Of a stretch of DNA of 64,000 bases, positions 12,074 to 23,000 are shown piece after piece (the first letter of the stretch is position 1; each line of letters opens with the position of its first letter). The stretch lies in the NCBI GenBank assembly GCA_965277595.1, contig CBDIDH010000002.1, positions 2,108,001 to 2,172,000 of the forward strand, given 5' to 3'. The notes below the pieces were generated by a model. The model saw nothing but the letters and a program-made list of their open reading frames with translations, had not been told where the DNA came from and searched no databases. Position numbers and translations under genes: made by a program. This DNA is from CBDIDH01 sp965277595 (GTDB lineage: Bacteria > Planctomycetota > Planctomycetia > Isosphaerales > Isosphaeraceae).

Positions 12074-15000
12074 ATGGCAATCACCTTCTCGTGCCAGAGT
12101 TGCCGGAAAATTTACGAGGTCGACGGTTCGCTCGCCGGCCGGAAAGTGAAATGCAAGTCCTGCGGCGCCTCGATGGTCATCCCCTCGGCGTCGCGGGCCG
12201 GGGCAGGCTCAACCCCCCCGCGCTCACCCGCGAAACCAGCCGCTGGACGCCCCGTCGACGACGTGGACGACCCTTATGGTCTGCAAGACGCGGCGTCTTC
12301 AGCGCGCGGCGAGGTCGAGGAAACGCTCTTGCCAAGGGGCGCGGGGGGTCGAAGACCGGCCGCTGGACAGACCTCGGCGGGCGTCCCTGTCTGGGTCTGG
12401 GTCCTCGGCGGCGTCGGCTCGCTGCTGGCCGTGGTCGTGATGGTCATCTTCGTGAATGCTTTCATGACTGGCTTTCGACGTGCCAGGCAACTTGCCGCCG
12501 AGAAACAGCAAGTCGCCGCCAGGTCGGGTGACGACGCCGTGGCCCCGATCGCGGCCGTCGAAGATTCGGCCGAGGCGCCGACGGCCGTCTCGAAAGGGTT
12601 TCAGCGCGACAACGAATCAGCCGCCGCAAGTCAATCGGCGTGGCGGGTCAAGCCAGACCCGGCACCAGTGCCGCTGGTCTTCCCGCCGATCGCGAAATTG
12701 ACGATCCCGGTTCCCGACCACTTCGGCGGCAACGCGATTCTGTACCCGACGACGCCAAGCCCCTTCGTGATCGTCGGCGGCAACGACAACGCCGACCAGT
12801 ACCGCGAGGTTTACGACCTTCGCAAGCCCGCGAAAATCGGTCGGCTCGCGGGCAAGATCGAGGTCGCCAAGCCGATGGCACTTAGCCCCGATGGTGCTTA
12901 TTTCGTCGTCCACACGAACCCCGTGCCGCGCACAACCGACATCTGGCGAGTCGCCGACGCCAAGCGAATCGGCCGGATCGAGGACGGCGACAAGATCCCC
13001 GACTATCTTGACATCGCCGGGCCTGGCGAAGGCCGCCTCGTCCTCGGCACCTCGTACGCCAAGACGTTTCAGGTCTGGGACTTCCTTCAAGGGAAAAAGC
13101 TGTTCACGATCACCACTCCCGACGGGTTCGACCGCGACTCGGTGACCCTCAGCCCAGGCCGGCGCTACATGGCCCTGACGCTCGCGCAGAAGAACAAGTT
13201 GCAGGTTTACGACCTCAGTAACGGCAACCTCGCCGGACAGTTCGAGATTCCCAAAGACGCTAATTTCAACGCCGATTGCGAGGGGATGGCCTTCTCGCCC
13301 GACGGCAAGGCGCTGACCTTGCTGTACACGGCGAACACCAAGACTCACCTGATGACTCTCGACGCCACGACCGGCCTCCTCGAATCCGACTTCGAGACAC
13401 CGGGCAATAACCCCTTCGGCAAGACTTTCAGCTACGACGACCAGGTCGTCCAGTGGCTTCCCGACGCCTCCGGCTGGCTGATCCGCGACCAGTCGATCGT
13501 CGAGCGCAAGAGTGGTCAAACCGTCTTTGCAATTCCCTTCGCGCCGACCAAATATCAGGAGCAAGGACCGCGCAGGATTCTCGACTTTGACCGCATCATC
13601 ACCACGTCCGCGATCAACAACCGGCAGGTACTCCGGCTCGACCCGCTGCCGAAGACCAAGATCGTGACCGCGATGACGATCGCCCGAGGAGGCGGAAGCG
13701 CCGCCGACGCGAGCCTGCCACCAGTCACGGCCGCCAATCTCGCCGGAGCCAAACAGGTTGATCCGGTCGCCGGTCCGGTCGCCTGGTCAGCGCCCGTCGA
13801 TGCGGGAACAACCGCGAAACCCAACGCCGCGGGCAAGCCCATCACCTTGAAGACCCCGGCGCTCGATGTCGTGGGCCTTCTCGCGTCCGGTCCCGATGGC
13901 CCGCCGCTGGCCCTGGTCGTCAGCAGTCCAGGTGCCCGGCTCGACGCCAACAAGGGGAAGCCGAGCTTGCAAGGACGGCAGGTCGATCGCTACGACCTGG
14001 CGACGGGTCGACCCCTCGGCCGGTTCGAGATCCCCTCGGTCTCGATGCCGACCGCCTTTGATCCGACAGGCGCGCAGTTCCTCATGACGCACGTCGGCGG
14101 CCTTGACCGGGTCGATGTCCACACCACGGAAGGAGGCACGCACGTCGTCGGCTGGCGGCCGTATGAGAAGGAGTCGGGCGACAACAAGAACGTCGCCTGG
14201 GCCGCCTTTCTCGACGCCAAACGGGTGCTGACGGTCAACCCGGCGGGAACCTTGATCCTCTGGTCGCTGCCCGACTGCAAGGCCGTTTACATCGGCGAGA
14301 AGGCCGCGACGGGGATTCCCGTTTTGAGTCCTGGGCGGAAGACGCTCGCCGTGCTCAGAAGTGGTACCTTGCGGCTGATCGATCCCGAAACCGGAGCGGC
14401 GCGCGGTGATGGCGTGTCCTCGGGGCATCAGGCCGAAAGCGGTCTGAAGGCCGCCGCCTTCGACCCCGAGGGGAACGAACTGGCGGCCGTGCTTGATGAT
14501 ACCCTCGTGCGCTGGGACTTGAAAACAGGGCAGGTGATTGGCGAGATGCCCTCGCCGATCGCGAAGGCGAACTGGCTTCAGTACGGCGCCGGGCGGCACA
14601 TTCTGGTCGATCAGAAGGTTCTCGTCGACCTGGAGGCCAAGCGGCCAGTCTGGTATTACGAAGGGGGCATTCACGACCGAAACGCGGGGGGCTTGCATCG
14701 GTTCATCACCGGCGCGATCGGCAAACCGGCGGTTCTTAAAACCCTGGAAATTCCCGAGAAAGGGGTCGTCCGCGCCGAGCAGGCGGCTGCCGATTCCAAG
14801 GTCAAGGCGATGCTCCGCGAGGGGTCGACCGTCAGCGTTCAAATTGTCGGCAACCCGAACCGAGACCCCGAAGGCTTCCGCGCCGGGGTCATCGAGAAGA
14901 TGACGGAGCGGCTCGCGGCGGTGGGCGTCAAGGTGGCCGATGGCCAGCCGGTGAAGATCGTCGCCACCTTTCGAGAGACCGACACGGGCAAGACCTACCA

Positions 15001-15322
15001 GCTCAAGAAGCTGGGAGGCAAGAAGGATTCGAACGAGGTGCGGACGATTCCGATTCGCCTTCTGGAGTGGGAACTCTCGGCGGTCGATGCCTCGGGACCG
15101 CCAATCATCATCGCCCGCGACACGACCGGCGGCATGAGCCCCGGCTTCATCGAGCACGTTCCCCCCGGCGAGAACGACTGGGACGGCTTCTTGCGGTATC
15201 GGCATTGGTTGAACTCAGCCGCGAAGGTCGTTGCCCACGATGCGCCCTATTTTATCGCCAGACGGCCCGACGGTTCGGTCATGCTCCCCGGCTGGACCTT
15301 TTTGGGCGAACCGACGATCTGA
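12074..15322 (+). CDS. Zinc-ribbon, membrane-anchored beta-propeller (WD40-like) protein
   Basis: This is a 1082-residue protein of unknown function. The N-terminus carries a four-cysteine ribbon (C7, C10, C27, C30; KVKCKSCGASM) like the short zinc-ribbon domains found at the start of many planctomycete proteins. A low-complexity linker and one transmembrane helix (about 102-130, VWVWVLGGVGSLLAVVVMVI) follow. The rest, presumably outside the membrane, holds repeated propeller-like motifs such as MALSPDGAYFVV, MAFSPDGKALTLL and AAFDPEGNELAAVL. The last about 200 residues form a distinct domain (VSVQIVGNPNRD to the end). The small membrane gene downstream starts 14 bases after its stop. Confidence 0.8.
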   Translation: MAITFSCQSCRKIYEVDGSLAGRKVKCKSCGASMVIPSASRAGAGSTPPRSPAKPAAGRPVDDVDDPYGLQDAASSARGEVEETLLPRGAGGRRPAAGQTSAGVPVWVWVLGGVGSLLAVVVMVIFVNAFMTGFRRARQLAAEKQQVAARSGDDAVAPIAAVEDSAEAPTAVSKGFQRDNESAAASQSAWRVKPDPAPVPLVFPPIAKLTIPVPDHFGGNAILYPTTPSPFVIVGGNDNADQYREVYDLRKPAKIGRLAGKIEVAKPMALSPDGAYFVVHTNPVPRTTDIWRVADAKRIGRIEDGDKIPDYLDIAGPGEGRLVLGTSYAKTFQVWDFLQGKKLFTITTPDGFDRDSVTLSPGRRYMALTLAQKNKLQVYDLSNGNLAGQFEIPKDANFNADCEGMAFSPDGKALTLLYTANTKTHLMTLDATTGLLESDFETPGNNPFGKTFSYDDQVVQWLPDASGWLIRDQSIVERKSGQTVFAIPFAPTKYQEQGPRRILDFDRIITTSAINNRQVLRLDPLPKTKIVTAMTIARGGGSAADASLPPVTAANLAGAKQVDPVAGPVAWSAPVDAGTTAKPNAAGKPITLKTPALDVVGLLASGPDGPPLALVVSSPGARLDANKGKPSLQGRQVDRYDLATGRPLGRFEIPSVSMPTAFDPTGAQFLMTHVGGLDRVDVHTTEGGTHVVGWRPYEKESGDNKNVAWAAFLDAKRVLTVNPAGTLILWSLPDCKAVYIGEKAATGIPVLSPGRKTLAVLRSGTLRLIDPETGAARGDGVSSGHQAESGLKAAAFDPEGNELAAVLDDTLVRWDLKTGQVIGEMPSPIAKANWLQYGAGRHILVDQKVLVDLEAKRPVWYYEGGIHDRNAGGLHRFITGAIGKPAVLKTLEIPEKGVVRAEQAAADSKVKAMLREGSTVSVQIVGNPNRDPEGFRAGVIEKMTERLAAVGVKVADGQPVKIVATFRETDTGKTYQLKKLGGKKDSNEVRTIPIRLLEWELSAVDASGPPIIIARDTTGGMSPGFIEHVPPGENDWDGFLRYRHWLNSAAKVVAHDAPYFIARRPDGSVMLPGWTFLGEPTI

Positions 15323-15336
15323 GGGAGGATCGGAAC

Positions 15337-15750
15337 ATGCAAGATCGGGCCGATTCTGGTCAACCTCGGATTTTGGACCGACTCGCCTTGGTCGATCGCG
15401 CTGGATGGGCGGGTGTCTACGCGCTGACCCTGACTGTCCTGGGATTCTGGCTGGGTGGGGCTGGTCATGGTCTGATCACGCCCCTCTGTGTCGGCGTCTC
15501 GGGCCTGATCGTGTGGCCGATCGCCGCGGCGGCGACCGGTCGGGCGCAACGACCGCTGGGTCGAGCGGTTTTTGTGGTCGCCATGTCTCTCGGCTACGTG
15601 GTGATTGCCACGGTATGGATCAAGAGCGGCGACCGCGATGACATCAATCACGTTTGGGCCGTGACGCGGTGGGTTGTCATCCTCTTCATCGGCCTCTATC
15701 TCGCTGGACAGGCGGTGCTCTTGCGAGCGTTTGCGAGGCGAGCCTTTTAA
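15337..15750 (+). CDS. Small polytopic membrane protein
   Basis: The 137-residue protein has about four hydrophobic segments (residues about 25-42, 46-65, 75-95 and 108-128). The ATG at 15337 follows GAGGGAGGA, a good ribosome-binding site, and lies 14 bases after the propeller gene, so the two are probably co-transcribed. No family is recognised; the segment VWAVTRWVVILFIGLYLAGQ is the most distinctive part. Confidence 0.75.
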   Translation: MQDRADSGQPRILDRLALVDRAGWAGVYALTLTVLGFWLGGAGHGLITPLCVGVSGLIVWPIAAAATGRAQRPLGRAVFVVAMSLGYVVIATVWIKSGDRDDINHVWAVTRWVVILFIGLYLAGQAVLLRAFARRAF

Positions 15751-15892
15751 GGCGGCCATTGTCAGTCGTCAGAGGTTGACGCGTCCAATTCCCCTACCGG
15801 GCCGCCGTTGTTTTGGGGATACTCTGGGCCAGGCCGGAGGCGACTGGTAACGCCCCGAAGTTCGGGCGGCGAAATGGGGCCGCGGGAGCGAC

Positions 15893-16459
15893 ATGAATAT
15901 CATCAAGACGGAACTGCCGGGCCTGCTCATTATTGATCCCAAGCTCTATCGCGACGACCGCGGTTACTTCCTGGAAACGTGGCACCGAAGTCGATACGCC
16001 GAGGCGGGTTTGTCGGCCGACTTTCTTCAAGACAACGTCTCGGTCTCGGCGCCGGGCGTGCTTCGCGGTCTGCATTTGCAAGCGCCCGGGGCGCAGGCGA
16101 AACTGGTCTCGGTGCTTGACGGAGCGATCTTCGACGTGGCCGTGGACGTTCGTGAAGGCTCGCCGACATTCGGCCGCTGGCTGGGTGTCGATCTCACCGC
16201 CGACGGCCACCGGCAGTTTTTCATCCCGCCCGGGTTCGCGCACGGGTTCGTGGTGACCTCGAAAACCAGGGCGATGGTGACTTACAAGGTCGATGCGCCG
16301 TATGCTCCTGGAGATGAATTGACGATCGCCTGGGACGACCCCGACGTCGGCGTTCGCTGGCCCGTCTCGACGCCGACGCTCTCCGCCAAGGATCGCCAGG
16401 GGGTCCGGCTCCGCGACCTTCCGCCCGGTCGACTTCCTCGTTTTCGGGCCGATTCCTGA
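15893..16459 (+). CDS. rfbC: dTDP-4-dehydrorhamnose 3,5-epimerase
   Basis: RfbC (RmlC) epimerises dTDP-4-keto-6-deoxyglucose at C3 and C5 on the way to dTDP-L-rhamnose. The 188-residue cupin shows DDRGYFLETWH, QDNVSVSAPGVLRGLHLQ with the catalytic base His61, and FDVAVDVREGSPTFGRW. PPGFAHGFVV and the later TYKVDAPY (catalytic Tyr region) are also intact. It is followed by rfbA after 30 bases; rfbB and rfbD are not in the window, so the pathway must be completed elsewhere. Confidence 0.96.
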   Translation: MNIIKTELPGLLIIDPKLYRDDRGYFLETWHRSRYAEAGLSADFLQDNVSVSAPGVLRGLHLQAPGAQAKLVSVLDGAIFDVAVDVREGSPTFGRWLGVDLTADGHRQFFIPPGFAHGFVVTSKTRAMVTYKVDAPYAPGDELTIAWDDPDVGVRWPVSTPTLSAKDRQGVRLRDLPPGRLPRFRADS

Positions 16460-16489
16460 GCGATCCACCTGACTACGGGGCTTGCAACG

Positions 16490-17392
16490 ATGGCGACCAG
16501 CACCGCGAATTCGAAGGGGATCATCCTCGCGGGAGGGTCGGGAACGCGGCTTTACCCGATCACCCGGGCCGTCAGCAAGCAACTCTTGCCCGTCTACGAC
16601 AAGCCGATGATCTATTACCCGCTCTCGACCCTGATGCTCGCCGGGGTCCGTGAGATCCTCCTGATCTCGACACCGGCCGATATCGGCGGCTTTGAACGCT
16701 TGCTTGGCGACGGCCGTCAGATCGGGATCTCGATCGAGTACGCCGTGCAACCCCATCCGGGAGGACTGGCGCAGGCGTTCTTGATCGGCAGGGAGTTTGT
16801 CGGCCGCTCAAAAGCCGCGCTGGTGCTGGGAGACAACATCTTTTACGGCCAGGGGTTTCAGGCGATGCTCGGCCGGGCCGCGGCGCAGGACGACGGAGCC
16901 ACGGTCTTTGCCTATCCCGTGAAAGATCCCGAGCGTTACGGCGTTGTCGAGTTTGACGCCGATTGCCGGGCGATCTCGATCGAGGAAAAACCGAGCCGGC
17001 CGAAGTCGCATTTCGCGGTCACCGGCCTTTATTTTTACGATAACCAGGTGCTCGACATCGCCGCCGACCTGAAACCGTCGCCCCGGGGCGAACTGGAGAT
17101 CACCGACGTCAACCGCGAGTATCTCCGCCGGGGTCAGCTTCGAGTCGAGCGCTTCGGGCGGGGCTTCGCCTGGCTCGACACCGGCACGACTGAATCGTTG
17201 ACCCAGGCGGCCAACTTCGTGGAGACGATCGAGCACCGCCAGGGGCTCAAGGTCGCCTGTATCGAGGAAGTCGCCTACCGGATGGGCTTCATCGATGCCC
17301 GCCAGATCGAAACACTCGCCGCGGCGCTGCCGAACGACTACGGCCGCTACCTCCGCGCGATGCTGGAAGACCCCTATCCGACCGCTCTCTAA
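16490..17392 (+). CDS. rfbA: Glucose-1-phosphate thymidylyltransferase
   Basis: RfbA (RmlA) couples glucose-1-phosphate and dTTP to give dTDP-glucose, the first step of dTDP-rhamnose synthesis. The nucleotide-binding signature ILAGGSGTRLYPIT is at residues 12-25, followed by SKQLLPVYDKPMIYYPLSTL, VLGDNIFYG and RFGRGFAWLDTGT. At 300 residues the length is normal. It is probably in one transcript with rfbC (30 bases upstream) and the dehydrogenase downstream. Confidence 0.97.
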   Translation: MATSTANSKGIILAGGSGTRLYPITRAVSKQLLPVYDKPMIYYPLSTLMLAGVREILLISTPADIGGFERLLGDGRQIGISIEYAVQPHPGGLAQAFLIGREFVGRSKAALVLGDNIFYGQGFQAMLGRAAAQDDGATVFAYPVKDPERYGVVEFDADCRAISIEEKPSRPKSHFAVTGLYFYDNQVLDIAADLKPSPRGELEITDVNREYLRRGQLRVERFGRGFAWLDTGTTESLTQAANFVETIEHRQGLKVACIEEVAYRMGFIDARQIETLAAALPNDYGRYLRAMLEDPYPTAL

Positions 17393-17516
17393 TCCAATCC
17401 GGCCAGAGACCGACGCGCGTGTCCTACACTGTAAAGGGTGCCTTGCGCGCACCCCTTGGGATCTTCTTGAACCAACGAGGGACGGGTTTCAGGCCCCTCC
17501 GGGAGCGGCGAACGCG

Positions 17517-18914
17517 ATGACCACGGCCCCGCACCACGATTTGACGTTTCCCGACTCGCGTAACGGCTCGTCCCACCCCCTTGAACCTTCCGAGACCCTC
17601 GCCAGCCGACTCCTTCAGGCGATCGAAGGTCGAACGGCCCGGGTCGGCGTGATTGGCCTCGGCTATGTCGGCCTGCCGCTGGTGGAACTCTTTGCAAGGG
17701 GCGGATTTCCGGTCCTCGGCTTCGACGTCGATGCCGCCAAGGTCGAACATCTTCGCGCCGGGCGAAGCTATATCGGACATATCAACTCGGACCGCGTCGC
17801 TAGCTTGCGCGACTCGGGTCGGTTCGACGCCTCGGCGGACTTCACGCGGCTGGCTGAAGCGGACGCGATCGTCATCTGCGTGCCGACGCCGCTCGGCCCG
17901 CATCGCGAGCCGGACCTTTCGGCGGTGATCGCCACGGGTCGATCGATCGGCCGAGCCCTGAGGCCGGGACAGCTTGTCGTTCTTGAAAGCACGACCTATC
18001 CGGGGACGACCCGCGACGTCTTGAGGCCCGAGCTGGAAGCGAACGGGCTGACTGCCGGTCGCGATTTCTTCCTGGCGTTCAGTCCCGAGCGCGAAGACCC
18101 GGGCAATCCCGATTTCTCGGCGGGAAACATTCCCAAGGTCGTCGGCGGCTGGGACGAGGCCAGCGGCAAACTGGCCCAGGCGCTCTACGCGGCGGTCGTG
18201 CCGAAGGTCGTGCCGGTCTCGTCGTGCGAGGTCGCCGAGGCGTGCAAGATCCTCGAAAACACGTATCGAGCCGTGAACATCGCGCTCGTGAATGAGTTAA
18301 AGGTTGTCTTTGAACGCATGGGCGTCGATGTCTGGGAAGTGATCGACGCGGCGAAGACGAAGCCCTTTGGATTTCAGGCGTTTTACCCGGGGCCAGGGCT
18401 GGGCGGACACTGCATTCCGATCGATCCCTTTTACCTGACCTGGGCGGCGCGCGGGCATGGGGTACACACCCGGTTCATCGAGCTTGCGGGCGAGATCAAC
18501 ACGGCGATGCCGCATCATGTGGTGGATCGTGTCGCCTCGGCGCTGAACGATCGCGGCAAGGCGGTCAAGGGGAGCCGTATCCTCGTCCTGGGCGCGGCGT
18601 ACAAGCCGGACGTCGACGACTGCCGCGAGAGCCCGGCGGTGGAGTTGATGGAATTGCTCGGCGATCGAGGCGCGGTTATCGCGTACAATGACCCGCACGT
18701 TCCGAGCTTGCCGCCGATGCGAGCGCACACGCTCCGGCTGGAGAGCACGCCGCTGACCGCCGAATCACTGAGCGCGCAGGACGCTGTCTTGATCGCGACG
18801 AACCACAAGCGCTATGACTGGGAGTTCATCGTCCGCCACGCCTCGCTCGTGATCGATACCCGCGGGGCAACTCGCGGCCTTCCGCCAGGCTCTGGCACGA
18901 TCGTCTCGGCCTGA
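17517..18914 (+). CDS. UDP-N-acetyl-hexosamine 6-dehydrogenase (WbpA/WecC-type)
   Basis: This nucleotide-sugar dehydrogenase oxidises the C6 hydroxyl of a UDP-HexNAc to a carboxylate with NAD+. After an N-terminal extension of about 45 residues comes the Rossmann motif VGVIGLGYVGLPL, then CVPTPLG, ESTTYPGTTRD and SPEREDPG. The catalytic cysteine is C299 in GPGLGGHCIPIDP. The C-terminal domain contains ILVLGAAYKPDVDDCRESPA. The 465-residue length and the IPKVVGG motif are closer to WbpA (UDP-GlcNAc) than to UDP-glucose dehydrogenase; the substrate is inferred. ATG 17517 was chosen because sequence upstream overlaps rfbA in another frame. Confidence 0.9.
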   Translation: MTTAPHHDLTFPDSRNGSSHPLEPSETLASRLLQAIEGRTARVGVIGLGYVGLPLVELFARGGFPVLGFDVDAAKVEHLRAGRSYIGHINSDRVASLRDSGRFDASADFTRLAEADAIVICVPTPLGPHREPDLSAVIATGRSIGRALRPGQLVVLESTTYPGTTRDVLRPELEANGLTAGRDFFLAFSPEREDPGNPDFSAGNIPKVVGGWDEASGKLAQALYAAVVPKVVPVSSCEVAEACKILENTYRAVNIALVNELKVVFERMGVDVWEVIDAAKTKPFGFQAFYPGPGLGGHCIPIDPFYLTWAARGHGVHTRFIELAGEINTAMPHHVVDRVASALNDRGKAVKGSRILVLGAAYKPDVDDCRESPAVELMELLGDRGAVIAYNDPHVPSLPPMRAHTLRLESTPLTAESLSAQDAVLIATNHKRYDWEFIVRHASLVIDTRGATRGLPPGSGTIVSA

Positions 18915-19026
18915 CGTTATGGCCGACCTTGCTCCGCGCGGGTCTTGATTTTTCGTGATTTTCTCGGGCCAATCGACGATCATCGGATGACAGGCAACGT
19001 CCCGAGACGCAAAAGCGAGTTTCTTG

Positions 19027-19977
19027 ATGAGTCAAAATGGTCTGGTTGTCGTCACCGGCGGAGCCGGTTTCATCGGGTCTCACCTGGTCGAGGCGCTGCT
19101 GAATGCGGGTCACGCGGTCCGCGTCGTTGATGACCTCTCCACCGGCCATCGGAGCAACCTCGCTCATCTTGAAGGCCGTTACGAGTGGGTCGAGGGAAAC
19201 CTCGCCGACTTTGAGGTCGCCCAGCATGCCGCCCGAGGGGCCGAGGTCGTCTTTCACGAGGCCGCCATCCCCAGCGTTCCCCGGTCGGTCCGCGAGCCCT
19301 TGATCTCGCACGCGAGCGGGCCGACGGCGACCCTGAACATGCTGGAAGCGTCGCGGCAGGCCGGCGCGCGCCGGTTCCTCTTCGCCGCGTCCAGCAGCGC
19401 TTATGGCGACACCGACGAACTTCCCAAGCACGAGGCGATGCTTCCGCGCCCGCTCAGCCCGTATGCCGTCGGCAAGCTGGCGGGCGAGCATTACGTCTCG
19501 GTTTATGCAAAAACGATGGGGCTTGACGGCGTTTCCCTCCGCTATTTCAACGTCTTCGGCCCGAGGCAGGACCCGTCAAGCCCGTATAGCGGCGTGATCT
19601 CGCGGTTCGCGACCGAGATGGCGCAGGGACGTCGGCCCGTGATCTTCGGCGACGGCTCGCAGACGCGCGACTTCACGCATGTGGACAACGTCGTCGCCGC
19701 CAACCTCGCCGGAATGCGCGCGGAAAGGCCGCTTGGCGGGGTCGCCGTGAACATCGGAACGGGGAGCCGGATCAGCCTGCTTGATCTCGTCGGCGCGATC
19801 AATCGATCGCTCGGAACCGACCTGGCGCCGATCTTCGAACCGACCCGGGCGGGCGACGTCCGCGATTCTCAGGCCGATATCGAACTGGCAAGTAAGGTGC
19901 TCGGTTACGCGCCGGTCGTCGACTTTGAAGACGGCCTTCGAACGACCCTGAACGCCACGCTGGGGGCCGTTCGATAA
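19027..19977 (+). CDS. NAD-dependent sugar epimerase (extended SDR, UDP-GlcNAc/Glc 4-epimerase type)
   Basis: An extended short-chain dehydrogenase of 316 residues, acting on nucleotide sugars. It has TGGAGFIGSHL near the start, VVDDLSTGH, FHEAAIPSVPRSV, ASSSAYGD and the catalytic pair Tyr146/Lys150 in SPYAVGKLAGEHY. The profile, including RYFNVFGPRQDPSSPYSGVI, resembles WbpP-type UDP-GlcNAc C4-epimerases. Next to a WbpA-type dehydrogenase this suggests synthesis of UDP-GalNAcA (inference). The ATG at 19027 is preferred over the preceding TTG. Confidence 0.9.
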   Translation: MSQNGLVVVTGGAGFIGSHLVEALLNAGHAVRVVDDLSTGHRSNLAHLEGRYEWVEGNLADFEVAQHAARGAEVVFHEAAIPSVPRSVREPLISHASGPTATLNMLEASRQAGARRFLFAASSSAYGDTDELPKHEAMLPRPLSPYAVGKLAGEHYVSVYAKTMGLDGVSLRYFNVFGPRQDPSSPYSGVISRFATEMAQGRRPVIFGDGSQTRDFTHVDNVVAANLAGMRAERPLGGVAVNIGTGSRISLLDLVGAINRSLGTDLAPIFEPTRAGDVRDSQADIELASKVLGYAPVVDFEDGLRTTLNATLGAVR

Positions 19978-20028
19978 GCGGTCCGATCGTTCAAGAACAT
20001 CAAAAAACGAGTGTTCGGGGCACGCCCG

Positions 20029-23000
20029 ATGCGACAAGGTTGGAGCCGTCTGGGTATCTCGGGTGTGCTGGTGGTTCTGACATTGGCGGGACCCGCGCGG
20101 GGGTTTGACCCGCCCGACGATCAGGCCGGGCCGCTGAGGGTTCGGATCGAAGGGCCGGGTGAGTTGACCCGCCTGGATGCGCCGGTGAAGGTGCGCCTTG
20201 TCCTCGAAAATGGCGGAGAAACGCCGGTACGCGGCACCCTGGAACTTGGCCTGATCGACGGTTGGACCGCCAGGCCGACCGGTCGGGTGGCCTTCGCCGT
20301 CGCCGCGAAGGCCAAGGCGGATCAGACCTTTGACGTGACCCCTTCGGCCGCCTCGTACGATGCGCTTTACCCGATCCACGCCTTCGCCAGGTTTGGCCCG
20401 GTCGGACGTGAGCAAACCGCGCACTCGATCCTGATCGTCGGTGTGAAGACGGGCCGACCGCCTCGCGTCGGTACGGCGATTCCCTGGAAGCCGGCGGTCC
20501 TTCCCGAGCGGGGGGAACTGGCGCTCTGGCGATTGAAGGCGTACCGGATGGTGATCGCAATCCCTGGCGTCGCGCCTCGAACCCTTCCAACCGGCGAACG
20601 GGGCCGGGACGAACCGACGTATGCAACTCTGGACCTCCGCCCGCAGATCCTCGGCGGCGAGAGTCGCGAGGTCGTGGCGATCCATCCCCCCTGGCGAGAC
20701 GGCAAGGTCGGCACGGCCGCGATCGAGTACCCGGTCACTCTCCCCGCGCAGGGGCCGATCCGGCTCCGGTTCGAGACCGCCGTGACCCCCGACGGCACCG
20801 GCGACGGCGTCGCCTTTCGGGTCCGCGCGGCGCCGATCGACGCACCGGCGGGGACGCTCGGAACGGTTGTCTTCGACCGGCAGTCGGCCGCGAAGCGGTG
20901 GGGGGAATCGGCCGAGGCGAACCTTGACGCCTTCGCCGGTCGGTCGATCCGGCTCCAACTGGAATCGCACCCGGGCGCGAAGAACGACACGTCGTTCGAC
21001 CAGTCGTTCTGGGGCAACCCGACCCTCCGCGCCGGTCTGGCCAGACCGTTGACCGCCTTTCCGCCAACTGGAACGGCCGGGTCGGTCGTCGTCGGCACGA
21101 TCCGATCGGGCAATCAATCTTCCGAGGTCCGCGTCTGGCCGGGGCCGCGGGGCCTGCTCGATGCCGCGATCCGCCTGGGCGGCGACGCGAAGCCCGTCTA
21201 TTTTCAGGGGTTCGAGGTCACCGTGCTCGGCGACCGCCTGGACGATCCGAGGTCGCCGACCGTGCTGTCGAGCGTCAAGACCGGCTTGGTTGGCGGAGCG
21301 TTTGAGGCCCGACACCACTTCGAGGCGTCGGCCGGGGCGTTCGACCTCGTCGGCCGGCTCTCGGTCGATCCTCGCGGGGCGCTTCGCGCGCACTTCCAGC
21401 TCGAAAACGTGCCCGAGACAGGCCCCTGGACGTCGATTTATCTCGAAGACGTCGCGCTGGGGTCGTGGAGCCGGACGGTCCGGCAGGTTTACGCCGGGCA
21501 TGGCAACGTCGTCCGCGATCCGACCGCGTATGACCTGGGATTTGACGGCCACAGGCTGGCCACGTCGTTCGTCGGCCTTGACTTCAAAGAGGGGCCGTCG
21601 CTGGTTCAAGGGGTCGACCTGCCGCCGATCGGCCTTCAGGTCCGACCCGCCGAGAAACGCTATTCGCTTCATGCCTCGCATGCGTTGACGTTCACTTTGA
21701 TTCCCGCCGAGAACGTCTTTGAGGCCGTGAAGACCTGGCGCGACCTGAACGGCCTGAAGGCGGCCGGTGGCGTCAGGAAGGCCGCCGGGCGATTCGTCTT
21801 TGACCTCTGGGGAGGGCGTTACGCCGACGCCGCCCAGGCACTTCGGCAATCGTTCCGGTACGGACTCGGCGATTCCATGGTCGTCTGGCACAACTGGCAG
21901 CGCTGGGGTTACGACTATCGCCTGCCCGATATCTACCCGCCCAACCCGAAGTTCGGCCAAGCAAAGGATCTGAACGACCTGATCGCCGCTTGCGAGAAAT
22001 CGGGAACGCTGTTCGCCTTGCACGACAATTACATCGACATTTACCCTGATGCCGAGGGGTTTTCTTACGCCTCCGCCGTCGCCTTCGAGCACGACGGCCG
22101 GCCCGTTCGCGCCTGGCTCAACGAGGGGCGAGGCGCGCAGTCGTATCGTCTTCGGGCCGATCGGATCGAGCCGTTTCTGGCCAGGAACCTTGGCAAGATC
22201 CGCGCCGAACTTGCGCCCTCAGCCTACTTCATCGACGTCTGGTCGAGCATCCGGCCGTATGACTACTGGACGGCCGACGGGGCCTTTCACTCCTGCGTGG
22301 AAACCCGAGACACCTGGGGCCGCGCCTTCGCCCGGATCAGGACCGACCTGGGAAACGAGGCGCCCCAGATTTCCGAGAGCGGCCATGATCAGTTGATCGG
22401 ATGGCTCGACGGAGCGCAGACGAACCACCTCCGGGTTCAAAAAACCTCGGGCGGTCGAACCCCCGGGGTCGGCCCGGTCTGGGACTGGGACTGCGCCGAG
22501 GCCGAACGAACGCCCTGGTTCGACGCCGCGCATCACGACCGATTTATTCTCCACGGCGCGGGGTATCCGTCGCGTTACGAAGGGGGGCTAGATCCTCGCC
22601 TGCACGGGATTTATAGCGACGACTACATTGCCACCGAGGTCTTGACCGGGCACCCGGCGATGGTCTCCGAGCCATTCAACCAGAACGTCGTTCGCAAACA
22701 CTGGCTCTTGAACGACCTGATGCGAAGCCTCGCCCTCCGCGCGGTGGAAGGGGTCGAGTACGTCGGCGACGACCTGCACCGTCAGCACGTCCGATGGTCG
22801 GGCGGCGGCGAGGTCTGGGTCAACCGGGGCGAGACCGACTGGGAAATCGGCGGCCGGATTTTGCCGTCGTACGGCTATCTTGCCCGGGTGCCGACGACCG
22901 AAGGTGCCATCGAGTCATCGATCAGCCGCCGCAACGGCCTGATTGTCGAGGAAGCGCGTTCGCCCGGACAGGTTTACGTCAACGGTCGGGCCAACATCGA

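Noticed and set aside
19576..22092. 838-codon minus-strand open frame
   Set aside because: It runs antisense across the epimerase and the glycosidase-like gene and its protein is low-complexity Arg/Gly/Asp-rich; a GC-bias shadow.
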